A stretch of 64,000 nucleotides of DNA, from positions 1-64,000 of the forward strand of contig NZ_FOJB01000002.1 of the NCBI RefSeq assembly GCF_900109955.1, written 5' to 3'. This DNA is from Aliiroseovarius sediminilitoris. Lineage in GTDB: Bacteria > Pseudomonadota > Alphaproteobacteria > Rhodobacterales > Rhodobacteraceae. The position numbers and the translations under genes are program-made. Shown one piece after another: positions 54,648 to 63,532 of this stretch. The notes under the pieces are model-generated. The model did not search any database and was not told the origin of the DNA. It saw nothing but the letters and a program-made list of their open reading frames with translations. Each line of letters starts with the position of its first letter. Position 1 is the stretch's first letter.

Positions 54648-55981
54648 CCGCCCTGCGCCGATTTTTACCCGATGGGGTCGCGGGCCGGTTTGCCCTGCTG
54701 CTGACCGTGGCGCTTGTGGTCGCCAACTTGATCGCGCTGGCGCTGCTGTCGATCGAGAGGGGTCGCCTGGATCGGGCCGCGTTGATCGAGCGGGAGGCAG
54801 AGCGCATCGTGTCGCTGGTTCCGGCCATCGAGGCAGCCGAGCCTGGTTCGCGCCATGCCATCGCACGCGACGCGTCCACCCGGTTTTCGCGCGTTTCGGT
54901 CGACCCTGAACCGGTGGTAACAGAGGTTCCGACCGCACCACGATCAACGGCTTTGACCAAGGACCTGACGGATGCGCTGGACGGACGACGCGTTCAAGCC
55001 GCGATCTTGGTGCGCCCGGATCGCGATGGCGGTCATCGCAGCGAAAGCATTGCCGTTTCGATCCTGTTGGCATCGCCCGATGGCGGGACAACGCAATGGT
55101 TAAACGTGCGGTCACGGGGGGAACGCCCCCGTCCGCCGGGGCTGGATGAAGAGGTCTTCTTTATCGTTCTGGGTCTGTCGCTTGTCGCGGTATTGGGGGT
55201 GTCGCTGCTGTTTCTGCGCCGCCTGACGCGACCGCTTCGTGAACTGGCAACGGCGGCGCGGGCCGCGGGCAATGGCGACCGGTCCGCTCATGTGGCCGAG
55301 GAAGGGCCGCGCGAAATGCGCGAGGCTGCCGCTGCGTTTAACGACATGCAATCCCGCATCGCCCGGTTCGATGCTGAACGGATGCGGACCTTGGCCGCGG
55401 TGGGTCATGATCTGCGCACCCCGATCACCAGTCTGAGGATTCGGGCCGAGCTTCTGGATGATCCAGACGGCGCAGCGATGATCCGAACGCTGGATGAAAT
55501 GACGGTAATGGCGAACGGGCTGGTATCTTATGCCCAGGGCGCGAGAGAGGCTGAGTCAGCCGAGCAGGTTCAACTGCGCGATCTGTTGGCACGTCTGTGT
55601 GACGAGCAGGGCGCGATCCTTGCCCCCGGTGACGCCGTTACGATCACCGCGCGCCCGGTTGCGCTTGCGCGTGCGTTCAGAAACCTGATCGACAACGCCA
55701 CCCGCTATGGCGGTGCCGCCCGCCTGTCACTGCACGTCCGGCGGCACCGGGCAGTGATCACCATCGACGATGACGGGCCGGGTATCCCTGTCGCTGACCG
55801 TGAATCCATGTTTGAACCCTTTGTCCGCGGCGAGTTGAGCCGCAATCTTGAAACGGGCGGCGCGGGACTGGGGCTGTCGATTGCACGCGGCATTATCGCG
55901 GCCCATGGCGGAGAGATTGCTTTGACCAACCGGGACGAAGGCGGCTTGCGCGTATCGATTGATCTGCCGGTTGTGATCTGA
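54644..55981 (+). CDS. Sensor histidine kinase (paralogue of 9910)
   Basis: A 445-residue kinase with two membrane helices (about 15-37 and 165-190), a periplasmic sensor of about 125 residues, HAMP, HisKA (VGHDLRTPITSLRIR) and ATPase motifs NLIDNATRYGG, DDGPGIP and GGAGLGLSIA. The last segment (LTNRDEGGLRVSIDLP) is nearly the same as in the kinase at 9910. Its sensor lacks the Met/His patch seen in that one, so the signal may differ. Confidence 0.92.
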   Translation: MTALRRFLPDGVAGRFALLLTVALVVANLIALALLSIERGRLDRAALIEREAERIVSLVPAIEAAEPGSRHAIARDASTRFSRVSVDPEPVVTEVPTAPRSTALTKDLTDALDGRRVQAAILVRPDRDGGHRSESIAVSILLASPDGGTTQWLNVRSRGERPRPPGLDEEVFFIVLGLSLVAVLGVSLLFLRRLTRPLRELATAARAAGNGDRSAHVAEEGPREMREAAAAFNDMQSRIARFDAERMRTLAAVGHDLRTPITSLRIRAELLDDPDGAAMIRTLDEMTVMANGLVSYAQGAREAESAEQVQLRDLLARLCDEQGAILAPGDAVTITARPVALARAFRNLIDNATRYGGAARLSLHVRRHRAVITIDDDGPGIPVADRESMFEPFVRGELSRNLETGGAGLGLSIARGIIAAHGGEIALTNRDEGGLRVSIDLPVVI

Positions 55982-55982
55982 G

Positions 55983-56897
55983 ATGAGAAAATCCCTGATA
56001 ATCGTTTCGGTGTTGATACTGGTCCTGGTCGCGACCGTGGGTGCCCAATATCTTTGGCAATCTCGCGGGCCGGGGCTGGTCTCGCCGTCAGCGAATGCAC
56101 TGCGCGTTGCCACGTGGAACGTCCATTACATCATGGCGCGGCGTGACGACGGGCGGTGGGGTCTGGAACGATGGCAGCAGCGCAAAGCGCCGCTTGCCGC
56201 TACTTTCGCAGCCCTTGAGGCAGACATCGTTGCATTTCAGGAGATGGAGACGTTCGAGGGCAGCGATGACGATACCGTCAATCTGGCGCGGTCGTGGCTG
56301 TTGGATACAAACCCGGACTACAGTGCTGCGGCAGTCGGTGATTGGAGGGTCTTTCCCTCAACGCAACCGATCTTCTATCGCACCGAACGGTTCGATTTGT
56401 TGGAGCAAGGGTGGTTCTTTCTGTCTGAAACACCCGATGTCATCTATTCCCGCACCTTTGACGGGTCTTACCCCGCATTCGTATCCTGGGCTGTGTTCCG
56501 GGACCGACAAAACGATGCGGAATTTCGCGTGGTGAATGCGCATCTGGATTACTCCAGTGGTGAGAACCGCACAAGATCCGTTGCTCTGATGACCGATCGA
56601 ATGGTGCCGTGGATCGCTGGAAACGAGGCGGTGATTCTTGCGGGCGATCTGAATGCACTTGCCGGGTCATCGTTGCATGACAAGCTTGAACAGGCTGGTT
56701 TGACCTTTGTGCCGGTGAAGGGGGCAACTTATCATCTGGATCGGGGTCTGAACCTGTTTGGGGCGATAGATCATATTGCCCATACTGAAAAGCTTCAGCC
56801 GATTGGCGAAGCCATGGTGGTCCGAGAACGGCTCGGCCCGGTCTGGCCGTCGGACCATTATCCTGTCGTCGTGGATTATCGCGGGTCCGGCAGTTAA
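55983..56897 (+). CDS. Endonuclease/exonuclease/phosphatase-family protein, membrane-anchored
   Basis: A 304-residue protein with an N-terminal signal-anchor (LIIVSVLILVLVATVGA) and an EEP fold: ATWNVHY, FQEMETF (metal Glu), NAHLDY, AGDLNALAG and the terminal SDHYPVVVD. Extracytoplasmic localisation suggests a phosphodiesterase or nuclease acting outside the cytoplasm. It begins one base after the kinase stop, so it is in the two-component operon. Confidence 0.85.
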   Translation: MRKSLIIVSVLILVLVATVGAQYLWQSRGPGLVSPSANALRVATWNVHYIMARRDDGRWGLERWQQRKAPLAATFAALEADIVAFQEMETFEGSDDDTVNLARSWLLDTNPDYSAAAVGDWRVFPSTQPIFYRTERFDLLEQGWFFLSETPDVIYSRTFDGSYPAFVSWAVFRDRQNDAEFRVVNAHLDYSSGENRTRSVALMTDRMVPWIAGNEAVILAGDLNALAGSSLHDKLEQAGLTFVPVKGATYHLDRGLNLFGAIDHIAHTEKLQPIGEAMVVRERLGPVWPSDHYPVVVDYRGSGS

Positions 56898-56996
56898 GCA
56901 GACATTCCGCGCTATTTGTCTTGCGAGCCGCCTCGTGCCGAGGCACGTTTCAGCGGGGCATGAAGGGTATTCGGGGTATGGCGGAAAGGACATTCG

Positions 56997-58448
56997 ATGG
57001 CATTTCTGGGGATTGATCTTGGCACCTCTGGCCTGCGTGCTTTGTTGGTCAATGCAGAGGGCACGCCGCTTGGCGCGGTCGAGCGGAGCTATGCCGCGAC
57101 ACATCCCCATCCCGGTTGGTCCGAACAGGACCCCGCCCAGTGGATCGCAGCATTTGACAGTGCGATGGACGAATTGCGGGCGACGTTCCCCGGGTTTGCC
57201 GATCTGCGCGGGATCGGGGTTGCCGGGCATATGCATGGTGCCACGCTGCTTGATGCGGCGGGCAAGGTTTTGCGCCCCTGTATTCTGTGGAATGACACGC
57301 GATCTGCGGCTGAGGCGGCGGTGCTGGATGCAATGCCGGATGTTCGGGCACGATCCGGCAACATCGTATTCCCCGGCTTCACGGCACCCAAGCTGGAATG
57401 GGTGCGCCGCCATGAACCCGAGATTTTTGCACAGACTGCCAAGGTTCTGCTGCCCGCGGCCTATCTGAACTACTATCTGACCGGTGAATATGTGGCGGAC
57501 ATGTCGGACAGTGCTGGCACGTCGTGGCTGGATGTTGGCAAGCGTCAGTGGTCCGAGCGGTTGCTTGAGGCCAGCCACATGCGGCCGGATCAGATGCCCC
57601 GGTTGGTCGAAGGGTCAGAAGTGGCGGGAGGGATGCGCCAAAAGCTGGCCAGGAAATGGGGGTTGAGCGGTTCTGTGACCGTGGCGGGCGGGGCAGGGGA
57701 CAATGCCGCCGCTGCCTGTGGCATCGGCGCGTTGAATGAAGGGCAGGGGTTTGTCTCGCTGGGCACGTCCGGGGTGCTTCTGGCTGCGCGCGATGGATAC
57801 GCACCTGCGCCAGAGACCGCCGTGCACACGTTTTGTCATGCGGTGCCGGGGCGGTGGTTTCAGATGGGCGTCATGTTGTCGGCGACCGACAGTCTGAACT
57901 GGCTGGCGCGGATTACTGGCGAAAAACCGGCAAAGCTGACCGCGCTTCTTGGCAATGTGTTGCACCCACCCGGTGCGGTTCGGTTCCTGCCCTATCTGTC
58001 CGGTGAACGGACACCTCACAATGACGCTGAAATTCGCGGCGGGTTTACAGGCTTGTCCGCAGGAACCACGCGGCAGGACATGACCCGCGCTGTGCTTGAA
58101 GGCGTGGCGTTCGGGTTGCGCGACAGTTTCGACGCGCTGACCGGCACTGATGCCAAGCTGGACAAGATCATCGCCATCGGTGGCGGAACCGCGTCGCGAT
58201 ACTGGGTCAACCTGTTGGCAACCGTGCTGGGTGTGCCGGTTCAACTGCCCGCATCAGGCGAGTTCGGCGCTGCGCTGGGAGCGGCACGACTGGGCCGGAT
58301 CGCAGCCACCGGTGTCGCGCCGGAAAGCGTCATCACGCCGCCAGAGATACAAGTCGAAATCCTGCCGGATACCGAGAAGATGGAGGCATTCGCCGCGGCC
58401 CATCAGGCTTTCCGCAGGGCTTATCCGGCGCTGAAATCCATTCAGTAA
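56997..58448 (+). CDS. xylB: Xylulokinase (FGGY kinase)
   Basis: A 483-residue sugar kinase with N-terminal FLGIDLGTSGLRALLV phosphate loop, the substrate region GVAGHMHGATLLD and WNDTRS, and the C-terminal FGGY ATPase motifs (GAGDNAAAACGIG, AIGGGTASRYWVNLLATVLGVPV). The GHMHG and WNDTR segments are typical of D-xylulokinase. Phosphorylates xylulose to xylulose 5-phosphate. It stands alone between EEP and convergent demethylase genes; no xylose isomerase or transporter is adjacent. Confidence 0.92.
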   Translation: MAFLGIDLGTSGLRALLVNAEGTPLGAVERSYAATHPHPGWSEQDPAQWIAAFDSAMDELRATFPGFADLRGIGVAGHMHGATLLDAAGKVLRPCILWNDTRSAAEAAVLDAMPDVRARSGNIVFPGFTAPKLEWVRRHEPEIFAQTAKVLLPAAYLNYYLTGEYVADMSDSAGTSWLDVGKRQWSERLLEASHMRPDQMPRLVEGSEVAGGMRQKLARKWGLSGSVTVAGGAGDNAAAACGIGALNEGQGFVSLGTSGVLLAARDGYAPAPETAVHTFCHAVPGRWFQMGVMLSATDSLNWLARITGEKPAKLTALLGNVLHPPGAVRFLPYLSGERTPHNDAEIRGGFTGLSAGTTRQDMTRAVLEGVAFGLRDSFDALTGTDAKLDKIIAIGGGTASRYWVNLLATVLGVPVQLPASGEFGAALGAARLGRIAATGVAPESVITPPEIQVEILPDTEKMEAFAAAHQAFRRAYPALKSIQ

Positions 58449-58449
58449 A

Positions 58450-60432
58450 TCAAATCGCGCGGCCAGCCTGTCGCCCCTCGTATATCGCCAAGGCCGCATT
58501 GCGGGGCGCATTGGCGTCGCCGATGGTGTGGGTGAGAATGCCCATCACGTCTAACGCCGTGCGAAGGCTGGTGTCGGCGATGTTTGTCGTGGCCAGTACC
58601 AGCATGTCGGCCGCGAGAGGTTCGGTTTGACCCGTCAACAGGGATTGCACGATCGCGCCGTTGGCGGTCCATTCGCTGATTGCGGCATCGGTCACGAAGC
58701 GCACGCCCAACTGGGCCAGCGTCCGCCGGAGCGGCCAATCGGTGGCCGAGCGTTCCAGTTCCTTGCCGATCATCGCGGCGGGGGTGACAATCGTCACCTC
58801 ATGGCCGTCCTCGGCCAGCCGCCAAGCTGTGCCACAGCCGCGCCAATTGCCGCCTTCGTCCAGCACAACGACACGCGGGCCCGGCCGCACCGTTTGCATC
58901 ATCACATCCTCGACCGAGCAGACATTGCCCTTTTCCAGACCCGGAAGGCCGGTCAGATGCGGCAGCGCCTTTTGGAAGCCCGTTTCGGCGGGCAGTGATC
59001 CGGTCGCCAGAACCACTTTGTCAGCGCCGAATGCTGTTATGTCGCCTTCATCCATGCAAGTGTTGAAACGCAGATCGACACCAAGCTGGGTCAGTTGCCG
59101 TTCATACCAGTCGATCAACTCGCTGATCTGGCCCCGGCGCGGCTGCAATCCGGCCAAGCGGAATTGCCCGCCCAACCTTGGCCCGGCTTCGGCCAGCGCG
59201 ACGCGATGCCCGCGTTCTGCGGCCACGCGGGCGGCCTCAAGCCCGGCGGGGCCACCGCCGACAACAAGAACGGATTTTGAATTGGGTGCCGGATCAAACC
59301 TGTCTCCGCCCCACAGATATTCATGCCCGGCAGAGGGGTTGATCAGGCACGAAATGTAATAGTCACGGCTGCGCCGCCCCCAACATTGCTGGTTACAGGA
59401 GATGCAGCCGCGAATGTCATCCGCCCGTCCCCTCCTGGCCTTGTTGACCAGATGCGGATCGGCAATCTGGCCGCGCACGATGGACACCAGATCGGCCTCG
59501 CCTGCGCCCAGAACGGTGTTTGCGTTTTGCGGTGTTCGGATGTGACTTTCGGCGGTGACGAGAGCATTCTTCACCACGCCCTTTAGCATAGCCGCCAGAT
59601 CGACCCCCAGCTTTTCGCCGTAAAGAAAGGTCGGCATCAGCTTGTAGAAATCGAAATAGCCGCCCGTGCCGCAGGTGACGTAATCCATCAACCCCTCGGC
59701 ATCGTGCAGAGCGACAATCCGGGCAGTGTCTTCCTTGGTCAAAGCGGCTTCGACATCCGGTTCGTCATTGACGGCCAAACCGATGACGAAGTCATTGCCA
59801 CAGGCGTCACGAATGCGGCGCAGCACCTCGCGCGAGGCGCGCGTGCGATTTTCAAGACTGCCGCCCCAACTATCGCTGCGCTGATTGGAAAATGGCGTCC
59901 AGAACTGATCCAGAAGACCGTGATAGGCAGCCCAGACCTCGACCCCGTCGAACCCGGCTTTCTGGCAGCGGATGGCGGCCTGGACAAACCCTTCGATTGT
60001 GTCCTCAATCTCGGTCTCGGTCATTTCGTGACTGCCGTCGCTGTCGTGATAACTGGGGCCGCCCGACGGCGACCAGTGGGCGTGCCAGGAAATGTCGCCA
60101 TCACCATGTGCGCCAACATGGTAAAGCTGCTGGATCATCACGGTGCCGTGGGCCTGGCACGCTTCGGTGATGCGCCGGAAATGCGGTATGACCGTGTCCG
60201 AGCCAGGCCGGAAATTGCCACGGGTGAGGACGGCGGCGGGATGCACTGGCATCGGTTCAACCACGATCATCGCCGCACCGCCCATGGCGCGTTCAACATA
60301 ATAGGCCAGATGCTGTTCGCCGGGCAGACCATCCTGCGCCATGTTCGTGGTATGCGCGCCAAACACCAGCCGGTTTTTCAAGGTCTTGTGCCGCAATTGC
60401 ACCGGCTGAAAGATATGGGGGAACTCGGCCAT
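58450..60432 (-). CDS. FMN/4Fe-4S/FAD oxidoreductase, trimethylamine-dehydrogenase family
   Basis: About 660 residues. An Old-Yellow-Enzyme-like FMN barrel has the active-site YHGLLDQFW and a complete iron-sulfur motif CISCNQQCWGRRSRDYYISC (C-x2-C-x3-C-x11-C). Two nucleotide-binding folds follow (VLVVGGGPAGLEAARVAAERG). Family members oxidatively demethylate tertiary amines such as trimethylamine, dimethylglycine or N-methylproline, or reduce enones. An ATG at 60432 or GTG at 60444 can start it. Last gene of the minus-strand operon after the racemase-like gene. Confidence 0.88.
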   Translation of the reverse strand: MAEFPHIFQPVQLRHKTLKNRLVFGAHTTNMAQDGLPGEQHLAYYVERAMGGAAMIVVEPMPVHPAAVLTRGNFRPGSDTVIPHFRRITEACQAHGTVMIQQLYHVGAHGDGDISWHAHWSPSGGPSYHDSDGSHEMTETEIEDTIEGFVQAAIRCQKAGFDGVEVWAAYHGLLDQFWTPFSNQRSDSWGGSLENRTRASREVLRRIRDACGNDFVIGLAVNDEPDVEAALTKEDTARIVALHDAEGLMDYVTCGTGGYFDFYKLMPTFLYGEKLGVDLAAMLKGVVKNALVTAESHIRTPQNANTVLGAGEADLVSIVRGQIADPHLVNKARRGRADDIRGCISCNQQCWGRRSRDYYISCLINPSAGHEYLWGGDRFDPAPNSKSVLVVGGGPAGLEAARVAAERGHRVALAEAGPRLGGQFRLAGLQPRRGQISELIDWYERQLTQLGVDLRFNTCMDEGDITAFGADKVVLATGSLPAETGFQKALPHLTGLPGLEKGNVCSVEDVMMQTVRPGPRVVVLDEGGNWRGCGTAWRLAEDGHEVTIVTPAAMIGKELERSATDWPLRRTLAQLGVRFVTDAAISEWTANGAIVQSLLTGQTEPLAADMLVLATTNIADTSLRTALDVMGILTHTIGDANAPRNAALAIYEGRQAGRAI

Positions 60433-60447
60433 TTCTTCATGCACCGT

Positions 60448-61476
60448 TCAGCCCGCACCCCACGTGTCCGAGATCCGATAGCCCTCGGGCCATGGGTCGG
60501 AGGGATCAAGCATGTGTTGGTGAATGCCGGTGATCCAGCCCCGGCCAGAAATTTCAGGAATAATGGCCGGGCAATCACCAATTGTGGTTTCGCCAAGAAT
60601 GGTGCCTGAGAAGGTCGAGCCGATGATGGATTGGACCGTCAGCCGGTCGCCCACATTCATCAGGCCGCGGGCGCGCAGAACCGCCATTCGCGCCGAAAGG
60701 GCTGTGCCGGTGGGGGAGCGGTCGACCTTGCCAGGCCGGATCGCGACGGCCGCCTTGGTGTTCAATCCCTCAGCGTCCTTGACCAATGGCCCGGCAAACA
60801 GACAGAACGAGAAATGCCGCCAGTCAGGATTGTCCGGGTGCGAAAACGTCAATTGCTGATTGGCGGCATTGGTGATGCGGACGCCAAGTTTTGCGATGTC
60901 ACGCGCCTCGTCTTCGGTCAGCGAAAAACCGAGCGCTGCGGCATCCACGATAACGAAACTGTCACCGCCATAGGCGGTATCGACGGTCAGTGTGCCAAGG
61001 CCATCGACCGCAAGCGTCTGGTCGAGTTCGGCAGCGAAGGATGGGACGTTCTGCACATGAATGCGCTCGGCCTTGCCGTTTTTGCAGTCTGCCCTGACGC
61101 GGACCAGCCCGCCGGGTGACTCCAGCACCATATGTGTTTCTGGTTCCTGCATTAGGACCAAACCCGCGTCCAGCAGCACGGTTGCGACACAGATTGAATT
61201 CGAACCGGACATCGGCGGGGTGTCCTCGGGTTCCATGATAATCCACGCGGCCTGTGCGTCGGGGTGTCTGGGAGGCACGAGCAGGTTCACATGCCGAAAG
61301 ACCCCGCCGCGCGGTTCGTTCAGGACGAAATTGCGCAGGGTCTGGTCGCGGGCGATCCAGCGGCTCTGTTCCCAGATTGTTTCGCCGGGCGGAGGCAGAA
61401 CGCCGCCCACGATCACGTCACCCACTTCGCCTTCGGCATGGGCCGAGATGACGTGAATGGTTTTCGAAGACCGCAT
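60448..61476 (-). CDS. Proline racemase/hydroxyproline epimerase superfamily, Ser-Thr variant
   Basis: A 342-residue protein with the superfamily layout: [12 protein letters not shown] at the N-terminus, [20 protein letters not shown] and [14 protein letters not shown]. The first catalytic position holds Ser90 (MSG where classical enzymes have MCGH) and the second holds Thr256 (SPTGT where racemases have SPCGT). Cys-Thr enzymes are trans-3-hydroxy-L-proline dehydratases; a Ser-Thr pair suggests neither two-Cys epimerisation nor the standard dehydratase. It starts one base after the upstream oxidoreductase stop, so it acts with demethylases, probably on a proline-type betaine. Confidence 0.88.
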   Translation of the reverse strand: MRSSKTIHVISAHAEGEVGDVIVGGVLPPPGETIWEQSRWIARDQTLRNFVLNEPRGGVFRHVNLLVPPRHPDAQAAWIIMEPEDTPPMSGSNSICVATVLLDAGLVLMQEPETHMVLESPGGLVRVRADCKNGKAERIHVQNVPSFAAELDQTLAVDGLGTLTVDTAYGGDSFVIVDAAALGFSLTEDEARDIAKLGVRITNAANQQLTFSHPDNPDWRHFSFCLFAGPLVKDAEGLNTKAAVAIRPGKVDRSPTGTALSARMAVLRARGLMNVGDRLTVQSIIGSTFSGTILGETTIGDCPAIIPEISGRGWITGIHQHMLDPSDPWPEGYRISDTWGAG

Positions 61477-63522
61477 TCAGATGTCCTTTACCAACCGAAG
61501 CGCGTCATAGATCGCCGCATGGGTGTTGCGGGCCGAGACGGCATCGCCAATGCGGAACAGTTGGAAGGTGCCATCCGGGTTGCGATCCATGGTTTGTGGC
61601 TGACCGTCGATCAGGGCCTCGTAATCCACCGCCCCGCCGTTTGACGACATCGGCTTCAAATCGAAATAGAGATCGTCCAGCGGCAGGGTGCCATAGTTCA
61701 CCACGACCTGATCATACTGCGCGTCATGGGTGTGGTCACTGTAATCTGTGCCAATGACCGCCGTCAGCTTGTTGCCATCGCGTTTCACATCCAAAAGCCG
61801 CCGGGTCACAGTGAAAGTCACATCCTTGTCCTGCAACGCGCGCATATAGGGCACAAGGTTCATCGCCATGATGTCGGGGGCAAACACGCGGTCGGGGGTC
61901 ATCACCTCGACCTTCGATCCGGCCAGCGCCGCGATTTCAGCAGCCTGAAGCCCCGGATGATCGCCGCTTTCGTCATAGATCAGGATATTGTCGGCAGGCT
62001 TCACGTCGCCCGAGATGATGTCCCACGAGGTAACGACATTCGCTTGCTCGGTCCCGGTTTCAAAAAGTTCCGTGTTAGGCAGGCCGCCGGTTGCCACGAT
62101 CACCACATCGGGGATCAGGGCGGTGATGTCGTCAGCCTCGGCCCATGTGTTGAACCGAAACTCCACGTCGCGCGCGGCACATTGCGCCATGCGCCAGTCG
62201 ATGATCGAGATCATTTCGCGCCTGCGCGGGCTTTGTGCGGTCAGGCGCACCTGCCCACCGGGATCGGCGGCGGCTTCGAACACGATGACCTCGTGGCCGC
62301 GTTCGGCAGCGACGCGGGCGGCTTCCAACCCACCGGGGCCAGCGCCCACGACCACCACTTTCTTGCGGGTCTTGGCGGGCGGAATGTCATGCGGCATGGT
62401 CAATTCGCGCCCGGTGGCAGCGTTGTGCATGCACAGCGCGTCGCCCGCCTGATAGATACGATCAAGGCAATATGTCGCACCGACACAGGGGCGGATGTCA
62501 TCCTCGCGCCCTTCGATGATCTTGCGCACGATATGCGGATCAGCCATATGCGCCCGAGTCATGCCGACCATATCCAGAAGCCCAGCCTGCACCGCATGGC
62601 GCGCCGTCGCCACATCGGGAATTTTCGCGGCGTGGAAGGTCGGCATTCCAGTGGCTTTCCGGACTTCACCTGCAAAATCCAGATGCGGGGCATTTTTCAT
62701 CCCCTGCACCGGGATAACGTCGGTCATCGCCGGATCGGTGTGAATGCGCCCACGGATCACGTTCAGGAAATCGACCTGCCCGGTGACGGCGAGCCGTCTG
62801 GAAATCTCGATCCCGTCCTCGGCGGTGATGCCTCCTTTTTGCGCCTCGTCCGCCGTGTAGCGGAAGCCGACGATGAAGTCGTTGCCCACGCGTTTGCGGA
62901 TTGCGTCAAGAACATCCATCGGAAAGCGCAACCGGTTCTCAAGCGTATCGGCACCGTATGGCCCGATCAGATCGTTGGTCAGCGGCGACCAGAACTGATC
63001 CAGCAAATGGCCATAAACCTGCAATTCGATCCCGTCCATGCCGCCCACCTGCATCCGTTCGGCGGCGTCGGCAAAATCGGTGATGATGCGGTCGATGTCC
63101 CAATCCTCGATCAGTTTGGGAAAGGCGCGGTGCGCAGGTTCGCGATGCTTTGACGACGAAACCGAGGGCAGCCAATTACCCTTGTTCCACGCGGTGCGAC
63201 GACCCAGATGGGTCAGTTGGATCATCACCGCGCAACCATGGTCGTGGCAGGCATCGGTCAGGTTTCTGATCCACGGCACCACCTCGTCCTTATAGGCCAG
63301 AATGTTATTGAACACCGGTGGGCTGTCTTTCGACACCGCAGCCGATCCTGCGGTCATGGTCAGCGCCACACCGGCCTTGGCGCGTTCGGCGTGATAGGCC
63401 GCATAGCGCTCCTTCGGCATCCCGTCTTCGGGGTAAGCGGGTTCATGACTTGTGGTCATGATCCGGTTCCTGAGCGTCAGGTGCTTGAGTTGATAGGGCT
63501 GGAGCAACGGATCCTTTGACAT
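61477..63522 (-). CDS. FMN/FAD oxidoreductase, N-methylproline-demethylase-like
   Basis: A 681-residue relative of trimethylamine dehydrogenase with FMN barrel (VYGHLLDQFWSPLTND) and two dinucleotide folds (VVVGAGPGGLEAARVAAERG). The iron-sulfur segment reads CVGATYCLDRIYQAGDALC, leaving three Cys, with Ala at the usual second Cys. This form is typical, to my recollection, of stachydrine/N-methylproline demethylases. It would convert N-methylproline to proline and formaldehyde. It precedes the racemase-like gene and follows the MttB gene by 10 bases, forming one operon. Confidence 0.85.
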   Translation of the reverse strand: MSKDPLLQPYQLKHLTLRNRIMTTSHEPAYPEDGMPKERYAAYHAERAKAGVALTMTAGSAAVSKDSPPVFNNILAYKDEVVPWIRNLTDACHDHGCAVMIQLTHLGRRTAWNKGNWLPSVSSSKHREPAHRAFPKLIEDWDIDRIITDFADAAERMQVGGMDGIELQVYGHLLDQFWSPLTNDLIGPYGADTLENRLRFPMDVLDAIRKRVGNDFIVGFRYTADEAQKGGITAEDGIEISRRLAVTGQVDFLNVIRGRIHTDPAMTDVIPVQGMKNAPHLDFAGEVRKATGMPTFHAAKIPDVATARHAVQAGLLDMVGMTRAHMADPHIVRKIIEGREDDIRPCVGATYCLDRIYQAGDALCMHNAATGRELTMPHDIPPAKTRKKVVVVGAGPGGLEAARVAAERGHEVIVFEAAADPGGQVRLTAQSPRRREMISIIDWRMAQCAARDVEFRFNTWAEADDITALIPDVVIVATGGLPNTELFETGTEQANVVTSWDIISGDVKPADNILIYDESGDHPGLQAAEIAALAGSKVEVMTPDRVFAPDIMAMNLVPYMRALQDKDVTFTVTRRLLDVKRDGNKLTAVIGTDYSDHTHDAQYDQVVVNYGTLPLDDLYFDLKPMSSNGGAVDYEALIDGQPQTMDRNPDGTFQLFRIGDAVSARNTHAAIYDALRLVKDI

Positions 63523-63532
63523 AGGCTTAACC

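Noticed and set aside
61726-63153. A 475-codon plus-strand open frame
   Set aside because: Antisense to the flavin oxidoreductase with clear dinucleotide and FMN motifs.
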